Source: Crateriforma conspicua (lineage in GTDB: Bacteria; Planctomycetota; Planctomycetia; Pirellulales; Pirellulaceae). Taken from it: DNA of 64,000 nucleotides. Numbering within the stretch: position 1 is the first letter of the stretch; every line of letters starts with the position of its first letter. Shown here piece by piece: positions 15,862 to 24,387 of the stretch. Location: NCBI RefSeq assembly GCF_007752935.1, contig NZ_CP036319.1:2046001-2110000 (forward strand), read 5' to 3'. The notes under the pieces are model-generated. The model worked only from the letters and a program-made list of their open reading frames with translations. It searched no databases and was not told where the DNA came from. Both the position numbers and the translations under genes were made by a program.

Positions 15862-18040
15862 TTTCCGTTGGCTCGATCAGACGGTATCCCTGGGCTGGTT
15901 TTGTCTTGGTCTGGATGGTGACCGGTTCGATTTCTTCTTGCTGCATGAGCGTCAAGATGACTTGGTCAAAATCGTGTGCCTTGAGCGTCATCGATCGCAT
16001 GATTTCGCGACGCGCCATCGTACGGTCGGGACGATCGGAAAGCCGTTTCTTAAGCCGCAGGCATTCTGCGTGGAATGGGTTCTCGGCAACGTGGACCGAT
16101 GCGAGGTAGAGCTGCCGGCGGGCTTGATGCAGCGCGAACTCGCTGGCCCAACGGACGGCAGCAAGCGTGATCTTTGGTTCGACGTGGTTCTCGCTGCAGG
16201 CGTAGATCAACGCCAGCTTCTTGGCGTGCTCGCAGGTACGGCTCCACGCTGTCCTGGCGACCTCGTCACCAGCGTCGTCGGCTTTGTCGTACTCGGCTTC
16301 GGTTAGCTCCCTTAGCTCCGTAATGGCAGTTTCGGCATCGTCCATGAACGGTATGCAGCTCGGTTTCGGATGCACACTCATGAAGTTGCCACCGCCGGGC
16401 TCGAAGTCGGCCCACCATTTCGCAATGTCAAGAATAGCATCGGGTAGGTTCCGAGCGGATCCAGGTGTCTGACCCTTGCCGCGTTTTCCGACATCGATGA
16501 TGTTCAGTCGAGCAAAGAAACCGTTGGTCAGCATCCGCTTCGAGAGCGACTCGTAGAAGTGCTGTGGCGTCGCGGTGCCGAATAATGTCAGGTGTGGCTG
16601 ATCGACATGGATGGCGTCCTTTTGGTTTGCCTTCACGCGTAGCGGATACACGTCCCCAGCTGATGTGTAAAGCGTGAGCAGAATGTTGGGGATAGATTCA
16701 CGACTGTTGTCGCGATCCAGATTGATTTGACGCAGCACTCCGTCCATCTCATCGTTCTGGAACAGCATCTTTCCAGACCGCGCCAAAGCGTCCTGGATGC
16801 CTTCGCCGGAAGCGAACTTGTCGCCGATCGATTTGGATTCGCCGATCTGAAACAGAACTTGGGAGTTAACCTTACGAGGGAACTCCTTTCCTGTCCCACT
16901 GCCGGCGAGGGCGAGCAGATAGATATTGGTACGCAGGTCGCCGGTCGTGGCAACCTTTCGACCGGCTAAGAATGACTGCAACGCCATCGCCCCGCAGAAC
17001 GCGAGGCCAACGTTCGGGTAGGGTGCGTTGGCAAGCGTGAAATCCATGACGCGACGAACGAATCCAGGCACTTCGAACAGTCGCTCGGGAAGATGTCCTG
17101 GATCGAGTGCCGTAGCAAGTTTCGATTCAGTTTTCTCATCACGTGACGCAACCACCGTTGGCTTCGTCATGAATGCACTGAGATCGACTGGATCAACCGA
17201 CGGTTCCGTCAACGATTCATCCCGCAGCCAGCCGAATGGTCGATCATGCGGTTTGGTTGCCGCTTGATTGACTTTGTGCAGGAGTTCTTTCTCGGACCAG
17301 GGCGGATTGCATCGAGGGTTGTATTCGGCCGTGAGGATTGCCATCGCGCGATCTGGGTCGATCCCGAAGCCGTGGACGAGTGCCGTCGCCGCGGCGTAGG
17401 TTTGCGAGTGACCGCCGCTGCCGGAGACTGCCGGCGGCATCGCGGCGAGGTAGGCGATAGCCCGAGTTTCGACGTCGGTCGCGTCAGTCGGCGAGACTGG
17501 CGGCGACATTGGCGGCATCGCCGAGATTGGTCCCCCGCGTCGCACGATGACGGCATCGGCGAGAGCTTTCACGCAGGCAGCCAGCATCGGAGCGGGGACG
17601 GTCGCGGGTTCGGCATCGAGCCGGTCATATTCTTCACCGCTGGGATGGATGCTGGGACCAACCACCGTCTGCGCGCCGGTTGCCCTTAGCTCGACGATCA
17701 TCGCCCCGCTGGCGTCGGTGTGCTTCTCGGTGCTCGCTCCCACGGCGATGTACCAACGGTGTGATCTCGGTGAAGATGGCCGGCCGGTGATCGCTGCGGT
17801 TGGCGGCAGGTACTGATCGGCAAGTTCGATCGCTTCAGGGCAATCCAGGTCGACGTCGACAAGCCAGCCCGAGGGTTCGCCGAGGATGATGCCGATGTTC
17901 GAATTCTCGGGAAAGACTTCGGGGGTCAATCGCAGGTTGGTCCAGTCACGCCGCGTTGGCGATTTGGACTGCGGGCGCAGCGGCACGCAGTACCAGCCTC
18001 GCTGGCGATAGATTGCGACCTGATCCCGAACGCTCGTCAC
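15851..18040 (-). CDS. Primase-polymerase with DUF3987-type ATPase domain
   Basis: This 729-residue protein starts with a bifunctional primase/polymerase (Prim-Pol) domain: RGWYCVPLRPQSKSP, then VDVDLDCPEA carrying the acidic metal ligands, and ITGRPSSPRSHRWY. A primase C-terminal segment follows around 230-290 (AAATALVHGFGIDPDRA). The remainder resembles DUF3987 (LAGSGTGKEFPRK near 380; FQNDEMDG), a P-loop ATPase domain of replication proteins. It would start replication of the element. The stop overlaps the iteron cluster, and the start abuts the helicase stop at 18040, giving a tight replication operon. Confidence 0.8.
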   Translation of the reverse strand: MTSVRDQVAIYRQRGWYCVPLRPQSKSPTRRDWTNLRLTPEVFPENSNIGIILGEPSGWLVDVDLDCPEAIELADQYLPPTAAITGRPSSPRSHRWYIAVGASTEKHTDASGAMIVELRATGAQTVVGPSIHPSGEEYDRLDAEPATVPAPMLAACVKALADAVIVRRGGPISAMPPMSPPVSPTDATDVETRAIAYLAAMPPAVSGSGGHSQTYAAATALVHGFGIDPDRAMAILTAEYNPRCNPPWSEKELLHKVNQAATKPHDRPFGWLRDESLTEPSVDPVDLSAFMTKPTVVASRDEKTESKLATALDPGHLPERLFEVPGFVRRVMDFTLANAPYPNVGLAFCGAMALQSFLAGRKVATTGDLRTNIYLLALAGSGTGKEFPRKVNSQVLFQIGESKSIGDKFASGEGIQDALARSGKMLFQNDEMDGVLRQINLDRDNSRESIPNILLTLYTSAGDVYPLRVKANQKDAIHVDQPHLTLFGTATPQHFYESLSKRMLTNGFFARLNIIDVGKRGKGQTPGSARNLPDAILDIAKWWADFEPGGGNFMSVHPKPSCIPFMDDAETAITELRELTEAEYDKADDAGDEVARTAWSRTCEHAKKLALIYACSENHVEPKITLAAVRWASEFALHQARRQLYLASVHVAENPFHAECLRLKKRLSDRPDRTMARREIMRSMTLKAHDFDQVILTLMQQEEIEPVTIQTKTKPAQGYRLIEPTEMRQ

Positions 18041-19701
18041 TAAAAAGGCGCCTCTTCAAGAGCGGAGTTCGGTATCTCGGACAAGCGATACTTGATGATG
18101 CGATCGTAACGCTCGCCAGTGATCGAGCGAACGGTGATGGCTTCAGTGGTAGCAAGAAGTCTGGCGTCGGCCAGTTCAAGAGCCTCGTCGGCATTCTCGG
18201 GACAGGGATCGAGGCATCGCTCGCGCCACCAGGTTTCGGCTTTCCGTCTCGCGAAGCCAGAATGCTCGATGCAGATAAACTCACTTTGCCAGTGATCGAG
18301 ACCGATCATGTAGTCGACGCGCAGGCAGCGAGGTGCATCGTCCTCAGCGTCACGTTTTCGATGAATACGATAAACAACGTCATGGACGTCGTATTCTGTG
18401 TCGCTGACTTCACCCGAAAGCACGCCGGCCTCGCTTGCTTGTGCTTCGTGCGATTCGCGATCAGGCGGTGGGAAGGGATGACCGCATTCAGGACAGTTCG
18501 CGTATCCACATGCGACCAGTGTGTGACACTTCTCGCACTCTTTCGCCGGCGGCAACTGGCCTGTTCGCGATTGCTTTTCCTTCGGCTTGATTTGGTCGAT
18601 CGGCCCGTGGCGTTCAATATTGCCACCGAAGTCCAACACCAGGCAATTCTGTTTGTTGGGGTGCAGTCGAAAGCCGCGGCCCACGCATTGATAGAGCAGA
18701 CCGGGTGACATGGTTGGACGCAGCATTACCACGCAATCCACACGAGGTGCGTCGAAGCCCGTGGTCAGCACGTTGACGTTGCAGAGATATCGCAACGGCT
18801 CCCGGCCGAATAGAGAATCGCATTCATCACCTCGGAAGCGGGCTAGCACTTCATCGCGTTCCGCCGCCGGCGTTTGCCCTGTGACGAATCCACATTCGAT
18901 CCCGTGATTAGTCCGTAGCGTTTCGACGACTTGCTGACCGTGTGCCACGCTGGTGGCGAAGTTCAGAATCGCTCGACGATCGGACGAAAGCTCCACGATT
19001 TCGGCGCACGCAGCCGAGACGAGAGCTTGGTCACCGGCAAGCCGATCGACCTCGTCTGACACGAACTCGCCGGCCCGGATATGTACCCCAGAGAAGTCAG
19101 CACGATTGACACCGGCCTTTGAGATCAACGGACAAAGAAATCCGTCGCGGATCAGCTCTTTGATGCCAATCTCGTAGCAGACATGATTGAGAAAATGGTC
19201 CGGCGAACAGATCATGCCCGAGTCGAGGCGAAACGGAGTGGCCGTCAAGCCGATCACGCGAACATGCGGATTGATGACTTTGCAATCCGCGAGAAACTGC
19301 CGATACATGCCATCGCCCTTCTTGCTGATCAGATGGGCTTCGTCGACAACGATCAGGTCAAACGGATCTAGGTCGCAGGCACGTTTGTAGATGCTCTGAA
19401 TGCCGGCAACGAGGATCGGCGTCTTGGTGTCTCGCTTTTTCAGGCCAGCCGAATACAGACCAACCTTGATCTCGGGGCACAGGCGGCGGACCTTGTCGGC
19501 GTTCTGCTCGAGTAGTTCTTTAACGTGGGCGAGAATTAAAACACGACCACTCCATCTCGACACCGCATCGGAAGCGATCTTCGCTAGGACCAGCGATTTG
19601 CCAGCGCCGGTCGGCAGTACCGCGACAGGATTGTCGTTTCGATTGCGCAAGTGATCGTAGACCGCATCCACCGCGGCTTGTTGGTAGCCGCGCAGCTTCA
19701 T
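18040..19701 (-). CDS. Superfamily II DEAD/DEAH-type helicase
   Basis: From ATG 19701 (MKLRGYQQAAVDAVY) this is a 553-residue protein. Motif I VLPTGAGKSLVLA, motif II VVDEAHLI, motif III GLTATPFRLDSG and motif VI QCVGRGFRLHPNK are all present. A CxxC...CPECGH zinc ribbon follows near the C-terminal third. This is the architecture of phage and plasmid SF2 helicases related to RecG/UvsW-type enzymes. The ATG overlaps the stop of the RusA-like gene (ATGA). It belongs to the replication and recombination operon. Confidence 0.85.
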   Translation of the reverse strand: MKLRGYQQAAVDAVYDHLRNRNDNPVAVLPTGAGKSLVLAKIASDAVSRWSGRVLILAHVKELLEQNADKVRRLCPEIKVGLYSAGLKKRDTKTPILVAGIQSIYKRACDLDPFDLIVVDEAHLISKKGDGMYRQFLADCKVINPHVRVIGLTATPFRLDSGMICSPDHFLNHVCYEIGIKELIRDGFLCPLISKAGVNRADFSGVHIRAGEFVSDEVDRLAGDQALVSAACAEIVELSSDRRAILNFATSVAHGQQVVETLRTNHGIECGFVTGQTPAAERDEVLARFRGDECDSLFGREPLRYLCNVNVLTTGFDAPRVDCVVMLRPTMSPGLLYQCVGRGFRLHPNKQNCLVLDFGGNIERHGPIDQIKPKEKQSRTGQLPPAKECEKCHTLVACGYANCPECGHPFPPPDRESHEAQASEAGVLSGEVSDTEYDVHDVVYRIHRKRDAEDDAPRCLRVDYMIGLDHWQSEFICIEHSGFARRKAETWWRERCLDPCPENADEALELADARLLATTEAITVRSITGERYDRIIKYRLSEIPNSALEEAPF

Positions 19702-20219
19702 CGGATCACCTTGCCGTTGTGACGCTTGAGTCCGCGGACGACGGGCGTGCATTCCGGAAGTCCACGGTTGATCATCGTGCAGACATTGCAGATGCGGTTA
19801 TGGGGACCTTCTGAATCGAAAACATATCCGCAACGCAGACACGTCCGCGCGTCGATCAACTCCATGTCGGCCGGCAATGCTTGGATGCGAACGGTCGCTT
19901 TGCCGGCTTTCGGCAACGGTTCGTGCTTTTCGATTGTCAGCCGTACGATTTGGCTGTCGTCCTCGAACGCACCGGCGAACTGCAGCGAATCGAGCAGTGC
20001 TTTCAAGACGTTATCAACATCACGTCGCCGACGGTCTGGCGGGTTGATCGTGATGTCGACGATCAAATCGCCCTCGATCGGCTTAATGCGTTTGGCACGC
20101 AGTTGATTGCAGACCTCGGTGCGGAACTGCCGTCCGTGCTTGCTGATCAGGACTCGCGGGCCGACATGTCGCCAATAGGTATTGACCGAAGGCGGATAAG
20201 GTAAAGTCAGTTGGTGCAT
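19698..20219 (-). CDS. rusA: RusA-like Holliday junction resolvase with C-terminal zinc ribbon
   Basis: From ATG 20219 (MHQLTLPYPPSVNTYW) this is a 173-residue protein. The RusA fold is shown by LPYPPSVNTYW and by the acidic motif DRRRRDVDNVLKALLD, whose aspartates bind the metal in RusA. Past residue ~120 is an added zinc-ribbon-like segment (CLRCG and CNVC), absent from classic ~120-residue RusA. The frame extends upstream to 20336, but those residues are low quality and overlap the neighbour. It would cut four-way junctions made during element recombination. Confidence 0.8.
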   Translation of the reverse strand: MHQLTLPYPPSVNTYWRHVGPRVLISKHGRQFRTEVCNQLRAKRIKPIEGDLIVDITINPPDRRRRDVDNVLKALLDSLQFAGAFEDDSQIVRLTIEKHEPLPKAGKATVRIQALPADMELIDARTCLRCGYVFDSEGPHNRICNVCTMINRGLPECTPVVRGLKRHNGKVIR

Positions 20220-20323
20220 TGCTTCGTGGTGTTTCCGCGTCTTCAAAAAGAAAACGCCCAGCCGGCATTCCCTTGCCAGAGGGGCGTCTGATTGCCTTGG
20301 AACGATTTCAAGAGAAGCCGCGG

Positions 20324-20806
20324 CTATCGTTTCCAAGGCGGGGCATCGGCACCGGTAGCATCCGGCGTTGAAGAGGCGACTTGGCTCGCCGCAACCGGCT
20401 GAGCAGAGGCGTCGCGCCGCGAATACCCCTTCACTTCGTTCTGCAACTCACCGGTATCCGATCGGCGTTTGACACGAACGTGAATGAAACAAGGCAGGTT
20501 GTGCAGGTCGGCGGAATCGGTCGGAGTCAGCACGCCAACGGCTCGACAGATCGAAGACAGTTCTCGCCGAGCAATCTCGACGGCCGTTCCATTGGGGTTG
20601 TCGAGATTGAGTCGCACCCACAGCAGTCGATTGGCATATTCGCCTTCGATGATTTGGAAGGTGAGCTGAAGATACGATCCCGTCCCCGATTTAGTCGGCT
20701 TCACTTCGCTATCGGTAACGACGGCGACGTACTTGCCGGCGGGAATCGGTTCGAGATCATCGGCTGGTTCGACGGTATTGGCATCAAAGCCTTGGAGGTT
20801 TGCCAT
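20324..20806 (-). CDS. DUF669 phage replication-associated protein
   Basis: This 160-residue protein contains PIPAGKYVAVVTDSEVKPTKSGTG-type sequence and LQLTFQIIEGEYANRLLWVRLNL-type sequence, the hallmarks of DUF669. Members sit beside RecA-like recombinases in phages and are thought to act as single-strand DNA-binding accessories. The tail is Ala/Ser/Pro-rich and ends PPWKR, similar to the acidic or flexible tails of SSB-like proteins. It lies between the ATPase and RusA genes, as in many phage recombination cassettes. Confidence 0.8.
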   Translation of the reverse strand: MANLQGFDANTVEPADDLEPIPAGKYVAVVTDSEVKPTKSGTGSYLQLTFQIIEGEYANRLLWVRLNLDNPNGTAVEIARRELSSICRAVGVLTPTDSADLHNLPCFIHVRVKRRSDTGELQNEVKGYSRRDASAQPVAASQVASSTPDATGADAPPWKR

Positions 20807-20855
20807 GGTTGGATCCTTGGTTGAGTGGATAGGAAGATCGAAACTGGAAATTGGA

Positions 20856-21614
20856 TCAATTGGCGGTCATGGCAGACATGAACGCGGGCCAGGAAAGGGA
20901 GAGTTCCTCGGAGATGCCGTAGCGGTTTTTGGCGACGCAGCTCGGCGAACCGTAAGCACGCATCACTCGTTCGCCACCGTCCTTGCCGATCGCGTGAGCC
21001 ACCGTGCGTTTGCGATTGAAACCGGCTTCTTCCGTTTGAGTTCGCATCTTGCGTGTCGCAAACAAGACGGCGTCGCACCATTCCTTGACGAGGGCCGCGG
21101 CGTGTTTGTGGAGTCGCGGTGAATACCGGTCGTAGGGAGAACTTTCCGGATCCTCGAAACGTTCGACCTTGGAGTGGGCGATCAGCACGATCACCATCCC
21201 GCGAGAACGAAGCACGTTCAGTAAGTCGAGAACTTCACGCCAAAGCGTCAGCGCGTGGGTGTAGCCTCGTGCGTATCCGCCATCGACCTTCTCGATTGAT
21301 TCAACACCATACTGCTGGCAGAGCTTGTCCCAGACGAGACGTTCGAGCCAATCAAGCGAATCGATCACCACGGTTTCGTATTCATGCTTTTCATTGACGA
21401 GCGATTTCAACGCTGCGATCACATCGTCGAACTTGGTGGCCAAAGGGAATCGATCGCAGTCGATCTCATCGAGCCCGTCTTCGGTTTGAATGAAGATCGG
21501 CTTAGGAGCTTGGCTGCCGAAGGTGGATTTGCCGATCCCTTCGACGCCATAGAGCAAAACACGAGGCGGTTTGGCTTGCCGGCCGGATTGGATGGTTTCG
21601 AGTAAGCTGGTCAC
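20856..21614 (-). CDS. RecA-like phage ATPase (AAA_24 / Sak4 type)
   Basis: This 252-residue protein has Walker A GVEGIGKSTFG near residue 24, Walker B TVVIDSLDWLE near 90 and VIVLIAHSKVERF near 153. The pattern fits phage ATP-binding proteins of the Sak4/AAA_24 group, single-strand annealing recombinases. It partners with the DUF669 protein immediately downstream. The start is GTG at 21614 with AAGGAG about 11 bases ahead. It forms part of the minus-strand replication operon. Confidence 0.8.
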   Translation of the reverse strand: MTSLLETIQSGRQAKPPRVLLYGVEGIGKSTFGSQAPKPIFIQTEDGLDEIDCDRFPLATKFDDVIAALKSLVNEKHEYETVVIDSLDWLERLVWDKLCQQYGVESIEKVDGGYARGYTHALTLWREVLDLLNVLRSRGMVIVLIAHSKVERFEDPESSPYDRYSPRLHKHAAALVKEWCDAVLFATRKMRTQTEEAGFNRKRTVAHAIGKDGGERVMRAYGSPSCVAKNRYGISEELSLSWPAFMSAMTAN

Positions 21615-21653
21615 TGGTTGAAGGACTCCTTGGACAAGTGGGTGAGTGGATGT

Positions 21654-21893
21654 TTAGAGAGATTCGATGGTTTCGACGTTGAGATTCCCTGCGCGATCAC
21701 TGGACACGAGGTAGTGCTTGAAGTCGGCTTGCGTGACGAACCGTTGACCATGTCCGAGCTGTTTCCGCAGCGAGTCGCATGCTTCGGTGAATTCACGCGA
21801 AACCTCGTTGAAACGGTTGGCTGACCGAACGTACCGACCGACCGCAATCGAAAGACGGACGCGGCGATCGATGTCGAGTGCTTGTTCCGGCAT
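21654..21893 (-). CDS. Small basic protein, unknown function
   Basis: This 79-residue protein starts at ATG 21893 (MPEQALDIDRRVRLSIAVGR). It consists of two helices followed by a short strand region (QRFVTQADFKHYLVSS). The longer open frame upstream to 22142 overlaps the sigma factor gene in another frame and is not coding. It lies between the sigma factor and RecA-like ATPase genes on the same strand. No family recognised. Confidence 0.6.
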   Translation of the reverse strand: MPEQALDIDRRVRLSIAVGRYVRSANRFNEVSREFTEACDSLRKQLGHGQRFVTQADFKHYLVSSDRAGNLNVETIESL

Positions 21894-21973
21894 ATAGGCT
21901 CCTAATGAATGCGTGCTGCTTACTGCCGGTCGACACGGACACCGGGCCGCCGCCGGGAATAGACCTACCCGGT

Positions 21974-22588
21974 TCACGTTCGAGCCGACGAAGTGGCTTG
22001 GAAATAATCGGCCAGACCAGCCTCTGCGAAACGCTCCCGGATCTTCTGGAAACGCGCGGAAATAGTCGTTCGTGCGACACCTATCTGTTCCGCGATCTCG
22101 GTGATCGAGAATGTTTTGCGTAGTTCGACAATGTGCTGCCAATCGGCCGGCAATTCATCGATCACCGCCTGGACGTCCAATCGCAATTGCGAGATTTCGG
22201 TATCCGATCGGCGTGATCGACCGGTATGCCGATCATTCGATGAGCCGGAGAGTGTGTGAGTGACGCGAATCGACTCGCCGTCAGCTTCGGACAACGGCGT
22301 GCTCAGTAACACCGTGTCCGCATCGCATCGTTTCTCGGCACAGCGATCGCGAACGATGTTCGCCACGTATCGCTCGACCACCGCGGTAATGAACTTGTTT
22401 TGGTGACCTTCATTGCGATCGTATGACCGCAGGCTCTGAAGCACTCTCAGGTACATGTCCTGCTGAAGATCGTCGCGGTCGATCTCGGTGTAGCCATACT
22501 TGCCGATCAATTGATTGGCTTTGCGTTGGACCAACCTTCGGGTGAAAGTGTCTTCGAGCGGATTGAAGTTAGAAATGGATTGAGTCAC
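21974..22588 (-). CDS. Element-encoded sigma-70 family factor
   Basis: The start is GTG at 22588 because AAGGAG lies eight bases ahead (GGCAAGGAGATATTCCGTG); upstream residues in frame are not coding. The 204-residue protein has a sigma region 2 (DRDDLQQDMYLRVLQSLRSYD, then NKFITAVVERYVANIVRD) and a region 4 helix-turn-helix (VELRKTFSITEIAEQIGVAR, then TTISARFQKIRER). There is no region 1 or 3, so it is an ECF-like alternative sigma. It sits at the head of the replication operon, and the repeated bipartite elements at 5.2-12.4 kb are its obvious candidate targets. That link is inference. Confidence 0.8.
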   Translation of the reverse strand: MTQSISNFNPLEDTFTRRLVQRKANQLIGKYGYTEIDRDDLQQDMYLRVLQSLRSYDRNEGHQNKFITAVVERYVANIVRDRCAEKRCDADTVLLSTPLSEADGESIRVTHTLSGSSNDRHTGRSRRSDTEISQLRLDVQAVIDELPADWQHIVELRKTFSITEIAEQIGVARTTISARFQKIRERFAEAGLADYFQATSSART

Positions 22589-22620
22589 GGAATATCTCCT
22601 TGCCGGAGAAAAGCCGAGGC

Positions 22621-22711
22621 GTGGGCGACCAAACGATGCAGGCCAACAACAAAGCGGAGGCAATTGCGTCGCACCAACATTGGATTGGTGTCGCCCACAA
22701 TCGCCTCCGCT
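22621..22711. repeat. Nested inverted repeats upstream of the sigma factor gene
   Basis: AGCGGAGGCAATTG (22653-22666) pairs with CAATCGCCTCCGCT (22698-22711). An inner pair GCACCAA / TTGGTG lies between, and GTGGGCGAC at 22621 matches GTCGCCCAC at 22690. On the minus strand this precedes the sigma factor start by ~30-120 bases, so it may be a leader structure, a terminator of the upstream gene, or an operator. Confidence 0.45.
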
Positions 22712-22769
22712 AGGCGGCCGGCTGAATGTCAGGTGTGTGTTGTAAGAACGGTTGGAGTTGAGGTCTGAG

Positions 22770-23096
22770 TTAAGCCGCCGGCTCGATGACAATCATGCGA
22801 AAGGGCAAGCCGTGTTTCACTTCGAGGACATCGATTTCGCCGTCGACCCGTTGATCGAAGTACTGGAACAGCTCGACAAGCGGACGCTTCAGCGTGAAGT
22901 CGGACTTGTCCGATTCTGGTCGTGGACCGTTCTCCGCCGAAAACTTGTGTTCGCGGACGATCTTGGAATCGTCATGCAGTTCGGGCTGGCCGCTGCGAAA
23001 ACGGATATGCTCCAGTCGGCCAAAATTGACTCGCTGAAGTGTTTCGACCAGAAGCTGGCGTTGAAGTGAAAGGGAAGATTTGTGAATGAGTTCCAT
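22770..23096 (-). CDS. Hypothetical protein
   Basis: This 108-residue protein has a clear AAGGAGATCCCACG leader ahead of ATG 23096. It is charged, with helix (SLSLQRQLLVETLQRVNFG) then a basic/acidic stretch and a final strand (LPFRMIVIEPAA). No domain recognised. It lies upstream of the sigma factor gene on the same strand, separated by the nested inverted repeats. Confidence 0.6.
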   Translation of the reverse strand: MELIHKSSLSLQRQLLVETLQRVNFGRLEHIRFRSGQPELHDDSKIVREHKFSAENGPRPESDKSDFTLKRPLVELFQYFDQRVDGEIDVLEVKHGLPFRMIVIEPAA

Positions 23097-23352
23097 CGTG
23101 GGATCTCCTTAACGGATTGATCCACAGCGACCAACGACAGGCAGTGGGAATTGGCTCACCGGGACTTGTCCGATCTTGCGTCGATGTTTGGATCAACTGA
23201 GCCTGTCGTCCCTTACTGGCGAAATTTCGCTGGCCGTCTGAAATTTCGCTCCGAATACGACGGACAACTGCTGAATTGAAAACGAATCGCCGAGCGCAAT
23301 GAATTGCGATTTTTCTGCGAGATTTTGGAATCGACTCGACGAAGTTTCACGG
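23097..23352. promoter_or_regulatory. Intergenic region with direct repeats of GAAATTTCGCT
   Basis: This 256-bp gap contains GAAATTTCGCT twice (about 23221 and 23241), the first within the palindrome GCGAAATTTCGC. There is also a wide inverted repeat ACGACAGGC ... GCCTGTCGT (about 23131 and 23206). The duplicated box is a plausible operator for the minus-strand replication operon. No gene is seen. Confidence 0.35.
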
Positions 23353-24387
23353 TCACCAACAATCTGAATCGATCCTGAAGACGGTGCGGTATCCCTTGAT
23401 GGACCTGTCGTATTCGATTGGCGTCCCCGCGATGCCCAGTGATGCGATCAGCTTTTTGTTCAGCTCCTGAGTTTGCTTTTTGACATTCTGGCCGGAGCCG
23501 CTGTCACGCCAGGTTAGGAGGCCGTGGTTGTCGGCGTAGGTACGGAGCAATTGCCACTGCTTAACGGGCTTGGCGTTCCGGCTGTTGGCCATTCCAAGTT
23601 GTGTGTAGTGAAAGATGCCGGACGAGCCTGGCACGCTAACGCGAATGGTCTCGTAATCGATGAAGCGAATCTGGACTGAGTTCCAGGTTGTTCCAGCCGG
23701 AACGTCGAGACCTCTGTTTTGCGGGTTGGGTTCCGGTGGCGGACTGTGTTGTCGGCGGAAGTCCGTTAAACGCTGCAGCGCGGAATCGTTGAGCGCGACG
23801 ATGCCTCGATCGTCGAGTTCGGTGCATAGCGGCAACGCGAATTCAATCGATTGCATCCGTTGCAGCATCAATTGCGAGTTTGCATCGAGATCCCCACCGC
23901 TGCTTCGAAAGATGACGCATGGTTTATTGCTGACAGCTGCGAGATAAGCCAGCGAAGCGTCCAAGCCACTGCTCGCATAGAAGATTGAAAGCTGGACACT
24001 TGGCGAGAGTGAATCGATCGCGATCCGAGATAGCCCTTCGGCCGCTCGAACCTCGTGATAGTCCCATTGCCAGTCGGCCGCCCGACAGATACTGCGAAAG
24101 ATCAGCGGAACATTGACACGGAAGACCACGGCGTCGCGTCGAGGCAAGGTTTGGGTTTCCATCGTTGCTTTGTTCGTTGCGTAGATGGACTGCTGATCGC
24201 GGACCTCGACATCCCACCAAGTCCATCCGCAGGTTGGACTCGGGATGTGACTGCCGAGCTGGTCCGTCGCCAGCAAGAGATGCTCGAAGAATGGCAATTG
24301 CTCACCGAGCATTTGACGCCAGTGAGCAAGCGTCGTCTCGTTTCGACAACGCCTAGCTGCCCGCCAGAACGGCTCCATCGATCGCAT
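23353..24387 (-). CDS. Hypothetical protein, partner of the 24353 gene
   Basis: This 344-residue protein of unknown function contains a conserved-looking centre (TFxVNVPLIFRSICRAADWQ-type), a Ser/Asp-rich loop and a basic C-terminal third (QWQLLRTYADNHGLLTWR, then KKQTQELNKKLIASLG). That last part reads like a winged-helix DNA-binding module ending in a beta hairpin. The start overlaps the upstream gene's 3' end by 35 bases, so the two are coupled. An internal ATG at 24378 is equally possible. I do not recognise a family; the neighbourhood suggests recombination or maintenance of the element. Confidence 0.6.
   Translation of the reverse strand: MRSMEPFWRAARRCRNETTLAHWRQMLGEQLPFFEHLLLATDQLGSHIPSPTCGWTWWDVEVRDQQSIYATNKATMETQTLPRRDAVVFRVNVPLIFRSICRAADWQWDYHEVRAAEGLSRIAIDSLSPSVQLSIFYASSGLDASLAYLAAVSNKPCVIFRSSGGDLDANSQLMLQRMQSIEFALPLCTELDDRGIVALNDSALQRLTDFRRQHSPPPEPNPQNRGLDVPAGTTWNSVQIRFIDYETIRVSVPGSSGIFHYTQLGMANSRNAKPVKQWQLLRTYADNHGLLTWRDSGSGQNVKKQTQELNKKLIASLGIAGTPIEYDRSIKGYRTVFRIDSDCW

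Noticed and set aside
17956-18708. A 250-codon plus-strand frame across the primase/helicase junction
   Set aside because: It overlaps two well-defined minus-strand genes and has no ribosome site or motif.
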